This document shows positions 20,072-32,500 of a DNA stretch of 64,000 nucleotides, piece by piece. A program made the translations under genes and the position numbers. The stretch is from Engraulis encrasicolus (lineage: Eukaryota; Chordata; Actinopteri; Clupeiformes; Engraulidae). The notes beneath the pieces are model-generated. The model worked only from the letters and a program-made list of their open reading frames with translations. It did not search any database and had not been told where the DNA came from. The stretch lies in assembly GCF_034702125.1 (NCBI RefSeq), contig NC_085868.1, forward strand, positions 24,284,776 to 24,348,775, in the 5' to 3' direction. How positions within the stretch are numbered: the stretch's first letter is position 1; each line of letters starts with the position of its first letter.

Positions 20072-20455
20072 TTGTAGGACGTGTGAGTGGGACTTGCCTG
20101 TGTATGAGGGGTTGTCTTTGTTCTCCAGCTGAAACTCGGCCAGGAGTCTGAAGATCCCCCTGTGATGCAAACACGGAAGACATCAATTAACCCAACATGA
20201 TGTCAACAAATGCCTTATTTTGCTAACGTGGATGTTCAGTTTAGGTACATGTCAACAATAAATATATATATATACACACCGGTAATATACTGTATAATAA
20301 TATAATAATTTCTATAATAGTACCAACACTTAACCAGCTGTTAATAATAATGCTGTATTAGTATTTTAACAATGTGTTCACCTTCATACTAATCTTCACC
20401 TGGTGTCAGATTATGACATGCGTCAGGTATATTCACAAATCTATGTTCTGCATAG

Positions 20456-20513
<58 letters not shown>

Positions 20514-23500
20514 CTGGCGTTGGGCGTGAGACTGCGCAGCACGTGGGTGAGGGAGCTGAGGGCGAGGGCTCCTGTCTGCTGCACCAGTAGTGAGTTCTCG
20601 TACGAGGTCTCCTCTGTGTACGGAAGATAGGTGGTGGTCTCGTACCACAGCCAGTTGAACAGGCTCATCTTGGACTGGTCCCACACTGCATACGCAATAC
20701 ACACACACACAGACATGCACACGCTCATGAAATCTTGTGAGTGCCATGATGTGTTGGGGTAAGATACCACAAACTCAGTCAGCCAATATAGTCGCACACA
20801 CGCACGCAACTTTTTTTTTTTTTTTAAATGCTTTTGTCATTTTTTCAACTTTATTTAGACAGGACAGTGAAGAGTGACAGGAAATGAGTGGGAGAGAGAC
20901 GGGGAAGGATCGGGAATCGAACCCGAGTCGACCACGTAGCAGTCCAGTGCCCTGCCGACTAAGCCACGGCTGGGCCACGTACGCACCTTTAGTTCCCAGT
21001 GGAATTAAACCACTTCCCTGATGCAATTTAGCAGTAACCATCACCCCTTGTTCCCATGAAGAACACAAGATGTTATAACTAAAATGAGGCTTTACCAAGT
21101 GGTGCGTTGATGTGGTCTATGGAGGCCAAGAGGTGCATGTTGGGAATGGAGGCCAGTTGCCCCAGTGCCTGCTGGGTCTTCTCCGCCCTCAGCATGGGCC
21201 CATCTATGTTGTGGATGATCAGGTAGATATGGGTGTCTGGATCTGGAATATAGGGGTCAAACATGGGAAAGGGAAATCAGACATGGCAATGGTGCTTATT
21301 TTTTGCCAGTCCATTTTCAGTGCGCTTCAATGTGCTTCAGTAAAAAATTAAAGCAGTAAGAATAAAAATAAAATGTGAGACCATAAAAATGTTGAGTATG
21401 AAAAGAAAAAAACAAAGTCAACCCAAATTTGAAACGATGTACTGTGTCTGTGTTTCAGAACCAGGTAACTGGAGCAGCACGCCAATGCCAAAGCTCAGCA
21501 CAGAATACAGGCCAAAAAGAAAATAAAACACCTCAGGGAGTAAACAAACCACCAATGAAAAGAAAAGCAGTCACCTTTCCTCAAGGTTTTGCCAATGAAG
21601 TCTATCTGGTCCGTGGGGGTGCGGAAGCTACCGTCATGCTCAAGAGCCTCACCAGTGATGGCATTCAGGATCTAGAAAACAAAGTTGATCTACAATGACA
21701 TGATTGCAACGAAAATGGGCGAATGGCATGACAGAGATAAAAGGAAACACTATGAAAGTATAAAAGTGAATTTTCAGTTAAAGGGACAGTTTGGTCAATT
21801 TCAACATGCAGTTGTAATGCTCTCACTACCCTGGACTTGTCAGTGCCTGAGATTTATTTTTCTTCTTCTTCAGCCGTTTCCGAGATCCTGGTCATTATAA
21901 TGGGGGCAGCTCTTTGTTTACATTTCAAAAAAACATTTTTATTTATTCCCAAAAACATCCAAAAGGTTATAAAACATCAGCAGACAACTAGCAAACAGCA
22001 GTACCTTTTGGGAAAATATTTGGAGTTGGCCTATGTTTCATTTTTTAAAAATGTAAACAAACGCTGCCCCCATTAGAATTGCTCATATCTCGGAAAGGGC
22101 TGAGCCGAAAAATGTGGCATCACCAGGTACTGACAAGTCAAGGGTAGCGTGAGCAATACAACTGCATGTTGAAATTGACCAAACTGTCCCTTTAACACTT
22201 AAGTCTCCAAATTTGGCCTCAATGTGCAACATTACACAGATTTGAATTAATGTGTGCACTGCTCTGTTGTATGCAACTTGCAAGATATGCAAGATGTGGG
22301 GTGAGGATTTTTTTCCATGTCAGTAAATGGTGCCTTGAGAGGTGTTGGGCAAGAACTGAGAGTGTACAGGTTTGTGTGTGTGTCACAGTGTGTATTAGTG
22401 TTAGTGCAGTAGAGTACTGAACGGCTTTGAGAGTGTTAATGTTTATGTGTGTGCCATAGTGTGTATTAGTGTCAGTGAGCTAGAGTACTGAACTGCTTTG
22501 AGCGTGATGCTGGGGAAGAATCCGTTGACCACCAGGTGCAGTGAGTCAGACAGCATGGAGGACCTGAAGCGCTCCAGCAGGAGCTTCTTGGAGCCTAGGC
22601 CGTACAGCAACATGTTGAAGCCCAGCCTGAGGAGGACGACAACACACACACACTTACATGAAAAACTGTGTTTTCCATTATGTGGCATATACAGCATGGA
22701 TGGGTGTACAGTTTCCGGTTGACATGCTATGTTACACCTTGATTCTGAGATTTGGGAAGTTGTACATGAACTATCAGAACACCCAATGTTGAAAACCGCT
22801 TAATCTGCAGTCACTGAATGCACATAATTCCCAATTTTAGCAGAAAAATAACAAAGTATTCAACTTCCTGTCCCAACCTCAAAAATGTCCCTGAAGTCGT
22901 GTGATTGGGCAGTTACCCACATCCTGAACTTGTTTGGTTACACTAACCAAGGCAGAGATTAAATTCTGTCAACACGCCAGGCTTTGGCAGGAGATAGGGA
23001 ACTCATCTTTTTTCCGTAATGGGCTCTGTCATGTACATATACTACTTTCGGATCCCATGACAGTTCCAGGAAACACGACTAAAAACAAGTTTCAGACGCT
23101 TTAAGGGGAATCAACCCGTAAAAGCGCACAGACCAGTGCGACTGACACATTGCCAAACTCAGTATGTCAAACACATTAGCACCTCATCAAAACAGTTGCA
23201 CGAACAATACATGTAACTCAACTGTAACTGTAGCATCCACTTGCTGAAGTGCTTGTCATAGGTCTGGTTGAGCTGCTGGATCTCGGTGTTGTAACACGAG
23301 GGCTTCCCGTCCAGCAGTCTCACCAGCGTGTCCTGTCAACAAGACCAACAACATGAACAGGAGGCCGCATCATTGCAATACATACAGTCATCACTAAGCT
23401 TTGTAACACGCTCAACTTAACAAAAGTAAAGAGTAACTGGGTGCCAATTCCATTAAAAAAAATATACATATACAAAAGAAAAGAGAGAGGACAGCACTCT

Positions 23501-26500
23501 GAGTTATTAGACACTATTGCCCGTTGACAAAGTTGGGTCAAGAAAACCGTAAAGATGCATGCAGTAGTGGTGTCAACAATAATCGATTCGTCAATGCATC
23601 GCAATGCGGGGTAGGACAATACAATAGTCGATTCGGCAAGTGCCATAATCGTTGCGACATATTTTTTTCAATTACTTCTGTGGATATTTACGGAGCAAAT
23701 GAACGTTCAATTAAATTAAAGCACTTCAAAGCATTGAAAACGGCAAGACTGATATGGAAAACAGCCAATAAAATGTTGTTCAGTATCTGACGGTTTGTGT
23801 TGCCTCATGACTGATGAAAAATTTGCCTTTGCTTTCAGTAGAAAATGTAATGTATTGCAATGCATCGTAGAATCGAATTGAATCGAATCGTTACCTCCAG
23901 AATCGTGATCGAATCGAATCATGAGGGCAGTGCCAATGCACACCCTTATGCAGATACAGACAACTGAATCAAAGACTTTTTGAAAACTTACTACAGTGAG
24001 ACACAATGTTGCGTTAATGAGCAGGATTTACACAATAGATAGACTAGGTCTTGGGTGGCTCGTGCTCTCTTAACATCAGGGAGGGTTGAAAAGGGTGCAG
24101 AAATATGTTTGCAATAACACGAGTAGTGTGTAAACGATAAGGTGATTTCCCATTCGCTCTCTCCTCCACTACACTGACCCGGTCCAGTTTTGGAGTCTGC
24201 AGCCTCTCCAGGGTGCGGTCTGAGGTCATGACCTTGGAGCTGCTGTGGGCCTCGAAGTACTCCTCCACCAGATTAGGCTACCAAGGACACAAGAGGAGCA
24301 ACAGGAAAAGGAAGAATAGTTCAGACAAATCTTTAAAAACTATGTAAAATAAATAGTATTAATGAATAATAAATGTATTATTAATGAGAATTTATGGTGA
24401 ATTTCTAAACAGGATTGATGAGATACATTTTTATTTAACCTCAAAAACTCATTCACCATATAGGACACAACATTAGCCAAAACTAGAACAGAACATTGCA
24501 GCCATATATTTGAAAATGGATCAAATAAAAAATATTATCATTCGCAGTAAGGCTGCAACGATATTGCATCGAACCGAGGGATCGCGGTACGCAGACCCAC
24601 GAACCCCTATCGCGAACCTTCCTCGCAGAATCGCGATGCGCCCTTTTAAAGTTGTTACCCCTCAGTCTAGAAAACAGCAGGATACAGGCAAATGCTAATG
24701 CTTGTATATGCGCTCAAAGACAATTAGAAATGGGGCGCACACGACCGAGTAACACTTCCATTCACCCCTCTCTCCTGTAAAATGTTCCGTCCAACCAGCA
24801 GCACGTGCATTGGTTGTTATTCATTGCCTGAGCAACCTCCGCGACCGCGAGACAAAAAACTTGGGCAAACGTCGGAAGGTAAAGCACAGAAATGAACAAC
24901 AGACCAAGAAGGCTTTATCAAACGTGTGAAGATGTTTTTGATTCATGCATGTGTAGCAGTGAAGATAATGCCTACACAATTACTTTTATTTTGTTATTTT
25001 CATTTCATAAATGTGTGAACTTTCATTTCATGATGGTGTTTATTTCCCCAAAATCCTTTCTCTGTATCTAGTTTTGAACTTGCTGGCATTGGGAGATTTG
25101 CTCATTTTTTGTGTTATAGCACCCTCTAGTGGCGTGCGCGACCTGTCTTTTGTTTTGCACGTTCTTCTCTGTTCAGTCTGCGCTGAGCTGAGCAGGGAAA
25201 GGTACGTATTTTCACGGAGCTCCGATGTTGCAAAGTAATCCGTGTGTTGCAATGTCGCAATGTTGCATCTTTCATTTCAAAATGTTGTATTATCTTATGT
25301 ACGTGTAAAAACCTTTGTGATGAGCATTTTGTTTCGTTTGAAATATGTATTTTGAGAGCACTAAATAGCTATCAAGCTAACCACTTGTTGTAGGCACTGA
25401 CTAGCCTTTTGTCTCTGACTTGGCGCCTGAATATGTATGGTGTGTTTTTCATGTTAGGCTGGTCCGATGACGACGTGAATGCGGTGCCTAACCCTTTTGT
25501 GCTCTTTTTGTTGTTTAAAAAGGTATGTACTCCCAATACCAGTGAATTGCTATGAATGTTTTGATATGTTTGCATTGTATTTTTCTGAATGCATTTGATT
25601 ATTATGAAGTAGTGTCTTATTGCTACTATTCGAGTTTTGTAATGAAGCATTCATCCTGTGATGTTACACTATGTAGGATTATGGGCCCTACAGAGCATTT
25701 TAATGCAGTTTTATTGTAATACAGTAGTTTTACACTGTACTGTATTTTGTTTTACAACTTTGTGAGTCTGCGCTGAGCTGAGCAGGGAAAGGCTGGTCCG
25801 ATGACGACGTGAATGCGGTGCCTAACCCTTTTGTGCTCTTTTTGTTGTTTAAAAAGAAAATAAAAGAATACAGCTGAGGAACAGAACGGCATCAGTGGTC
25901 CTTTCTCCCCCTTTGGCACCGGAACACAACGCAGGGTAGCCGGGACAGCAGAGCGTTCCGGCTACAGTGGTGCCGTGACCCGGATGGTTTCGCTTCAGAT
26001 CATCGCCAGAGTGATCGCCGGTGGTTGCTGCAGAATACCCTGAAGACGCTGATGTTGTTTCAAGTACTCGTATGAATGCAAACATAATGTGGTTTATGAT
26101 TATTTAGTTTCAATTTATTCTTCCCTTTTTGTTTTGAGTGTTTGAATACATAACACTGACTAAGAAGTACAACACTTTACATTTTACACTTAATACTGAT
26201 TATTTACATTACTGAAGACTATTTAACATGGCTGAGGGAAATGACAGGGATGTGCCTTTTAACTGTGATGATGGTGGTAATGCAGTAGTGGGTGTAGGCA
26301 GGGGTAAGCTATTTGGGAACGTGGAACCGACTCCAGTTAGGGGTGTTCATGAAATAGGAAACCCTGTATCATCCTCTACATACCTGGTTACTGACTCGCA
26401 CACACCCACACCACACAGGCCTGGCCCTAGTCTGAGGAATTTTCCTGGAATAGGCAGGGGTGTTAGTGCAGTACGCCACCCTGTATCGTCATTCACACGC

Positions 26501-29500
26501 ATGCACACTGATGAGCCCCCTAGTCCAGGTGTGGACACCACTGACATAGGCCATCTCATTACACAGTTGGCCCAACAAATAGGTGAGAACATCGCTAGTC
26601 AATTAAATAAATCCACTCAGAGTCAACAAAGCCAGCCCACTCCCAGTCTTAATACACCCAGTCTGAATATGGGCCAGGGACAGTCTGACTTAAACATGAC
26701 TGGAGTCAAGTTAGTGATGAAGACAGATGTCCGGGAGCCACCATACTTCAGAGGTGATGGGACTGATAAGCACACAGTGCATGAGTGGGAAGAAATCATG
26801 GATGTGTACCTGAAAAAGAGGGGTGTCCCACCACAAGAGTACTCCCAAGAAATCCTGTCCAGACTGATGGGAAAGGCCAGAGACATTGTTAAAGTTACAC
26901 TGCGTAGTGTTCCATCCTTAAAGCCTGCAGAGAATCCTAAGCTTGTCTTTGATGTACTCAAGCAGCATTTCAGTGAAGTAACTTACTCCTCAATGCCTCT
27001 AGCAGATTTTTATAACACACTCCCCCTGAATGGTGAAAGCCCAATGGACTACTGGATCCGCTTGAACAAAGCTGTGGACGTCGCGGATGAGTGTCTGAGG
27101 AGACAGGGGCGAAACATTGAAGACCCCTCCCATGAAGTCACAATGATGCTGGTGAAACACTGTCCTGACCCCGCCCTTGCAAGTGTCCTGAAGTGTAAGA
27201 CAGCAGAGAAGTGGACAGCAAACGAGGTTCAGGAGCACCTTGTCGAACACCAGAGGGAGGCTCGCACAAAGTCCCAGACCAGGTCAGTTCGACCAAAGCA
27301 CATTGGCACTCATGTACAGACATCCACGACAGAAGCGGTCGCTGTTGACAATGCCTGTGCGCCTGCTCCTCTCCAAACTACAGTGGGACAGCCATCCCCA
27401 TCTCCGACCGAGAGTGTTTACGTTCAGTCTCTCATCAGCCTGTTGGATCGTGTGCTGGAGCAGAAGGCTCAGACAGCGGCAGTTGAACCAACATACAAGG
27501 GGCCAGTAAACATTTTCCAGAGGAAATGCAGAGTGTGTCAGTCCACTGAGCATTCAACAACTGTTCACTGTAGGCAGGAGAATCTGTGCATGGGCTGTTA
27601 CAAGCCAGACCACTGGAAGAAAGACTGCCCACAGCGCAAGCCGAGATTCAGTGCCACACCACAACAGGCCCAGGCACAGACTCAAGGCCAACAGCATGGC
27701 ACACATTTAAACTAGGTGGCCCGCATTTAGCGAGGGAGCGTGTAGGCATTGAAACATCTACCCTCGAAGCAAATGAAGAATTAAAAGAGATGTATGTGAA
27801 CGTCTGCAAAGTAATGCCAGATAATTGTAAAGTAATTGTACAGAACACCCAGACCGTTGAGCCATTCGGTGAATTGTTCCATGCCCCAGTGATGATCAAT
27901 GGTGCAGCTGAGCTGAGAGGGTTACTGGATACGGGGTCAATGGCCTGCACGATCAGTGAAGAGGCAGAGCGGAGACTCGTGTCGGAGAATGTTTTAACTC
28001 AGCTGCAACAACCAACCGAGCGCATCATCCTTGTAGGCTGTGGGGGAGTACAGGTGAGCCCCAAAGGCATATACGACATGGAACTGAGTCTGTATGGTGT
28101 GAAGTGCACAGTCCCGGTCTTGGTGGTGCCTGGCCAGAAAGATGAGATCATTGTGGGGACCAACATGTTGAAGCATGTGCTGCGCCAGCTGAAAAATGAT
28201 GACAACTACTGGGCGCTTCTCTCATGCAACACACAGGAGTCTTCTGAGTGTGAGCCATTTTTGGAGATGATGGCCAGCCTCACGAGGTGGAGGGGTGCAG
28301 ATGTGCCTGAAAAAGTAGGTACCGTGAAGCTGACCCAAGCCGTGACTCTTCTCCCCAAACAAGAGTACCTCCTGTGGGGTAGGCTGCCCAGTAACGTGCC
28401 AATGTCACCCGGGAGCACTGTCATAGTGGAGTCATCTACATCCAGGTGTGTGCCTCGAGGCATTATGGTCGGCAGAGTGATCACGCCCCTATGGGGGGAT
28501 GGCTGGACTCCAATGAAAGTGACCAACATCACAGACAAGCCGCTTACCCTGAGAAAGAACTCCAAGATGGCCGATGTCTCCCCGTGCGTTGCTGTGGAAG
28601 ATGTCTCTCTATTCCAGGGCAACTGCCGGGGAGAGAGTGGCCCCATTGACATCACTCGGTCCGGACAGAGCGAGTACTCCAACCTCGAGCAGCGGCTTCG
28701 GAGGTGTGGCCTGGGGGATGTGGATGTCAACCGCTGTGAGGCGAGCCCTTCCACGAAGGCCCAGCTGGTTACGCTGCTTGAACAGTACCACGATGTCTTC
28801 TCAAAGCACCATCTGGACTGTGGAGAAGCCAAAGACTTTGTGCATAGGATCCGACTCACAGATGATCGTCCTTTCCGCCTTCCATATCGCAGAGTGCCAC
28901 CAGCACACTACCAAAAGTTGCGGCAAGTTCTCACTGAAATGGAGGAGCAGGGAATAATTCGCAAGTCTATGAGTGAGTATGCTTCCCCCCTCGTGATGGT
29001 CTGGAAGAAAAATGGTGACCTTCGCCTATGCACAGACTTCCGATGGCTGAATGCGAGAACCATCAAGGACGCTCACCCTCTGCCTCACCAGTCAGACTGT
29101 CTGGCAGCCTTAGGTGGAAACTCGGTCTTCAGCACCATGGACCTCACTTCAGGTTTTTATAACCTACCCATGCATGAAGATGACAAAAAGTATACAGCCT
29201 TCACAACGCCTCTAGGCCTCCACGAATATAACAGAATGCCACAGGGGCTTTGCAACAGTCCAGCCTCGTTCATGAGGATGATGTTGAGCATCTTCGGCGA
29301 TTTAAACTTCAGTAGCCTCCTTTGCTACCTGGATGATCTGTTGGTCTTTGCCCAGTCCGAACAAGAGGCCCTCGAAAGACTGGAGATTGTCTTCCAGCGG
29401 CTCAGAGAGCACAACTTGAAATTGAGTCCCAAAAAGTGTCATCTCTTGCGGCGTTCTGTAAAATTCCTTGGGCACATCATCGACGGTGAGGGTGTTGCTG

Positions 29501-32500
29501 TCGACCCAGAGAAAGTGGAAGTCATTGTAAAGATGTCCAAGATGGACTTGATGGAAGATGACGGCTGCACTCCCTCAGTCCGCAGGGTCAAGTCCTTTCT
29601 GGGGATGGTATTTTATTACCAACACTTCATACCCCACTGTTCTGCCATAGCCAAGCCACTGTTCGCCCTAACAGCTGGACAGAAACGTAAGGGGAAGACA
29701 AGCAAGGTTTGTCAGAATCCAGGTGTCTTCAGAAAGCTCAAGCCTGCGGACTGGACAGAAGACTGTGACGCTGCCTTCCTCAGTCTCAAGGAGAAGCTTC
29801 TGAACTGTGTAGTCCTCACTCATCCAGACTTCTCCAAGCCACTGATCTTGTCCATTGATGCCTCTCTTGACGGTCTCGGGGCAGTTTTATCTCAGGTGTC
29901 AGAAGGAGAGAGTAAGGCACGTCCCATCGCCTTTGCAAGTAAGACTCTGTCTGGTTCACAGAAGAGGTACCCAGCCCACCGTCTCGAATTCTTAGCACTT
30001 AAATGGAGTGTTTGCGAAAAATTCAGTCACTGGTTGAAGGGGCACTCTTTTACTGTGTGGACAGACAATAATCCTTTAACCTACATAATGACAAAACCAA
30101 AACTTGACGCCTGTGAACAACGGTGGGTTGCGAAACTGTCCCCATACACATTCAGTCTCAAGCATATCCCAGGGCCCCAGAATGTTGTGCCAGATGCCCT
30201 AAGTAGAGATCCCTTTGCAAGATCAGTGGGCAAGAGGCTGATCAGTGAGCCCTATGAGAGTCTGTTGGCAGAGGCTGACGGGACAAAAGAGGACGGAGTG
30301 CAGGACGTTTTCCGCTGCAAGGTCCAGTGTCTTCAGGCTTGCCATGTGGCCTCAGGCAATCCCCAAAGCATGCCATCTCGCGGTCTCGACTCGACTGAAG
30401 TGAAGTCTGCCTGTGACTCTCATACCGAGTGGGAAAGTGGTGCACAGTTAAGAGCAATGCAGTATCTGAAGGCTTTACCTCAGGCTGCACTCCCCGAGCA
30501 AGATGTACCAGCGGCTTTCTCCACTGATGAGCTGCGGCGGAGCCAAGAGGAAGACCAGGTCATTCGGAGCGTCTTGCCATTTGTTCTGGGTGGCCGGCCG
30601 CCACCTAGACGGGAGAGAAGCAAGTTAGCACCGACCGCCCAGATACTTTGCAAGCAGTGGCATAAGTTGAAAGTCCTGGATGGAGTCCTCTATCGGGCCA
30701 CCAAAGATCCCTCAACCCGTGAGAGGAGGTTCCAACTTGTTCTGCCTGCCAGTCTGAAAGCAACGGCCCTCTCCGGTGTCCATGATCTCGCTGGGCATCA
30801 GGGGCAAGCCAGGACAGTGTGCCTTGCCAGACAGCGCTTTTTCTGGCCGCAGATGGACAGAGACATCAAGGACTATGTTAAGTGCTGCCAAAGATGTATC
30901 CTTGCAAAGACACCTGAACCAGCAGCCCGAGCACCCTTAGAGAGCATCCGCACATCTGCTCCCATGGAGTTGGTGTGTATCGACTTCTGGAGTGCTGAGG
31001 ACAGTAAACAGAGATCAGTGGATGTTTTGGTCATAACCGACCACTTTACAAAGTTGGCTCACGCATTCCCCTGTGTCAATCAAACTGCAAAGCAAGTTGC
31101 AAAGAAACTATGGGACAATGTGTTCTGCATCTACGGCTTTCCAGAACGAATACATTCAGACCAAGGAGCCAATTTTGAAAGCAAACTCATCTCCGAACTC
31201 CTCAGCCTTGCCGGGGTCTCAAAGTCACACACAACTGCATATCACCCCATGGGAAACGGGCAAACCGAAAGGTTCAATAGGACGCTCGGAAGCATGTTGC
31301 GGGCCCTCCCTCTGGCAGCAAAACAACACTGGGCTCAACAGATACAGACTCTGACCTTTGCATACAATGCTACAGTTCATGAAACGACTAGTTACGCCCC
31401 GTTTTATTTGATGTACGGTCGAGTCCCAAGACTCCCGGTGGATGTGGTGTTCAAACAAGTCCTGAAGGACCCAGTTGTTACAGACTTCAATACTTACGCC
31501 GGCAAACTGGTGGCAAACCTTCATGAAGCTGCCACCATTGCTCAACAACACACAAGGAAACAGCAACAGCATCAAGCCAAGGGATACAACAAAAAGGCCC
31601 GTGGCACTCACCTGAACATTGGAGACAGAGTCTTGCTAGCTAACAAAGCTGAAAGAGGGAAACGTAAACTAGCAGATAAGTGGGAACCTACCATGTACAC
31701 TGTTACCGGGCGTAATCCTCAGACTCATGTTTACCAAGTCACGGATGAGAGCGGGAGGACTAAAGTTGTCCACCGTAACTTGATGCTGGATGTCAGCTTC
31801 TTGCCCATCGTCCAACCAGACAGTGAAGAGTCAGAGGCAGGTGCTTCGGATGCGGTCAGTGAGTGCGACCCCTTGTCCTCTGATGCTATGAGCAACCTGG
31901 CGGTGGATGCCTCTGAGGACCGTACCTGCTCATGGATCATGGAGACGGCCGATGCCAACTCTCTTGCTGGTGAAGAGGATGCTGACTTGGAGATGGATGA
32001 TGACTTGCTACAGTCACTGCCTGGTGCCCCTGATCAGTTAACAAGCCCCCCGTCTTCAAGAGACGTGCCCAGTCCCTCATGCCCAACTGACACTGACCCG
32101 CACCCTGTTGACACTACTGACCTAGATAACACAGGGTCCCCCAACATCATTTCACCCACCCCAGCTACTGATAGTCAGAGCACCACACAACACATAGGGC
32201 CTGAGAGACGCACCCGCACAGGCAGAGTTGTTAGGGCAGTTAACCGTCTGATTGAGTCTATGGCTCAAAAACCCTTCACACGAGAGCTTATGAGGTCTGA
32301 CAGGTCAATGTCCCTACTTTCGTTATTTTAAACAGTAGGAAATAGCAACAGGACTGTTGTAGTGTATCGTTTTGTATGTTGAGTTACATCTCAAGGTTTT
32401 GGTATGGTGTAGAAGGGCACCTTACTTACTAGAAGGAATAATAGTCTGATCACCTATTGTTTACTTCGAACTTACTTTTAAGTAGCTATATATGCTGTGA

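Noticed and set aside
20403..20809. CVCVCV / THTHTH ORFs
   Set aside because: Translations of (TG)n runs; likewise 46139-46600 and 57898-58157. Only the orc2 exon 13 part is real.
25040..25252. LTR ORFs of about 70-103 aa repeated in both LTRs
   Set aside because: Identical because the LTRs are identical; no initiation or domain evidence.
26347..31958. Minus-strand ORFs within gag and pol
   Set aside because: Shadows of the Ty3/Gypsy coding frames; no domain recognised.
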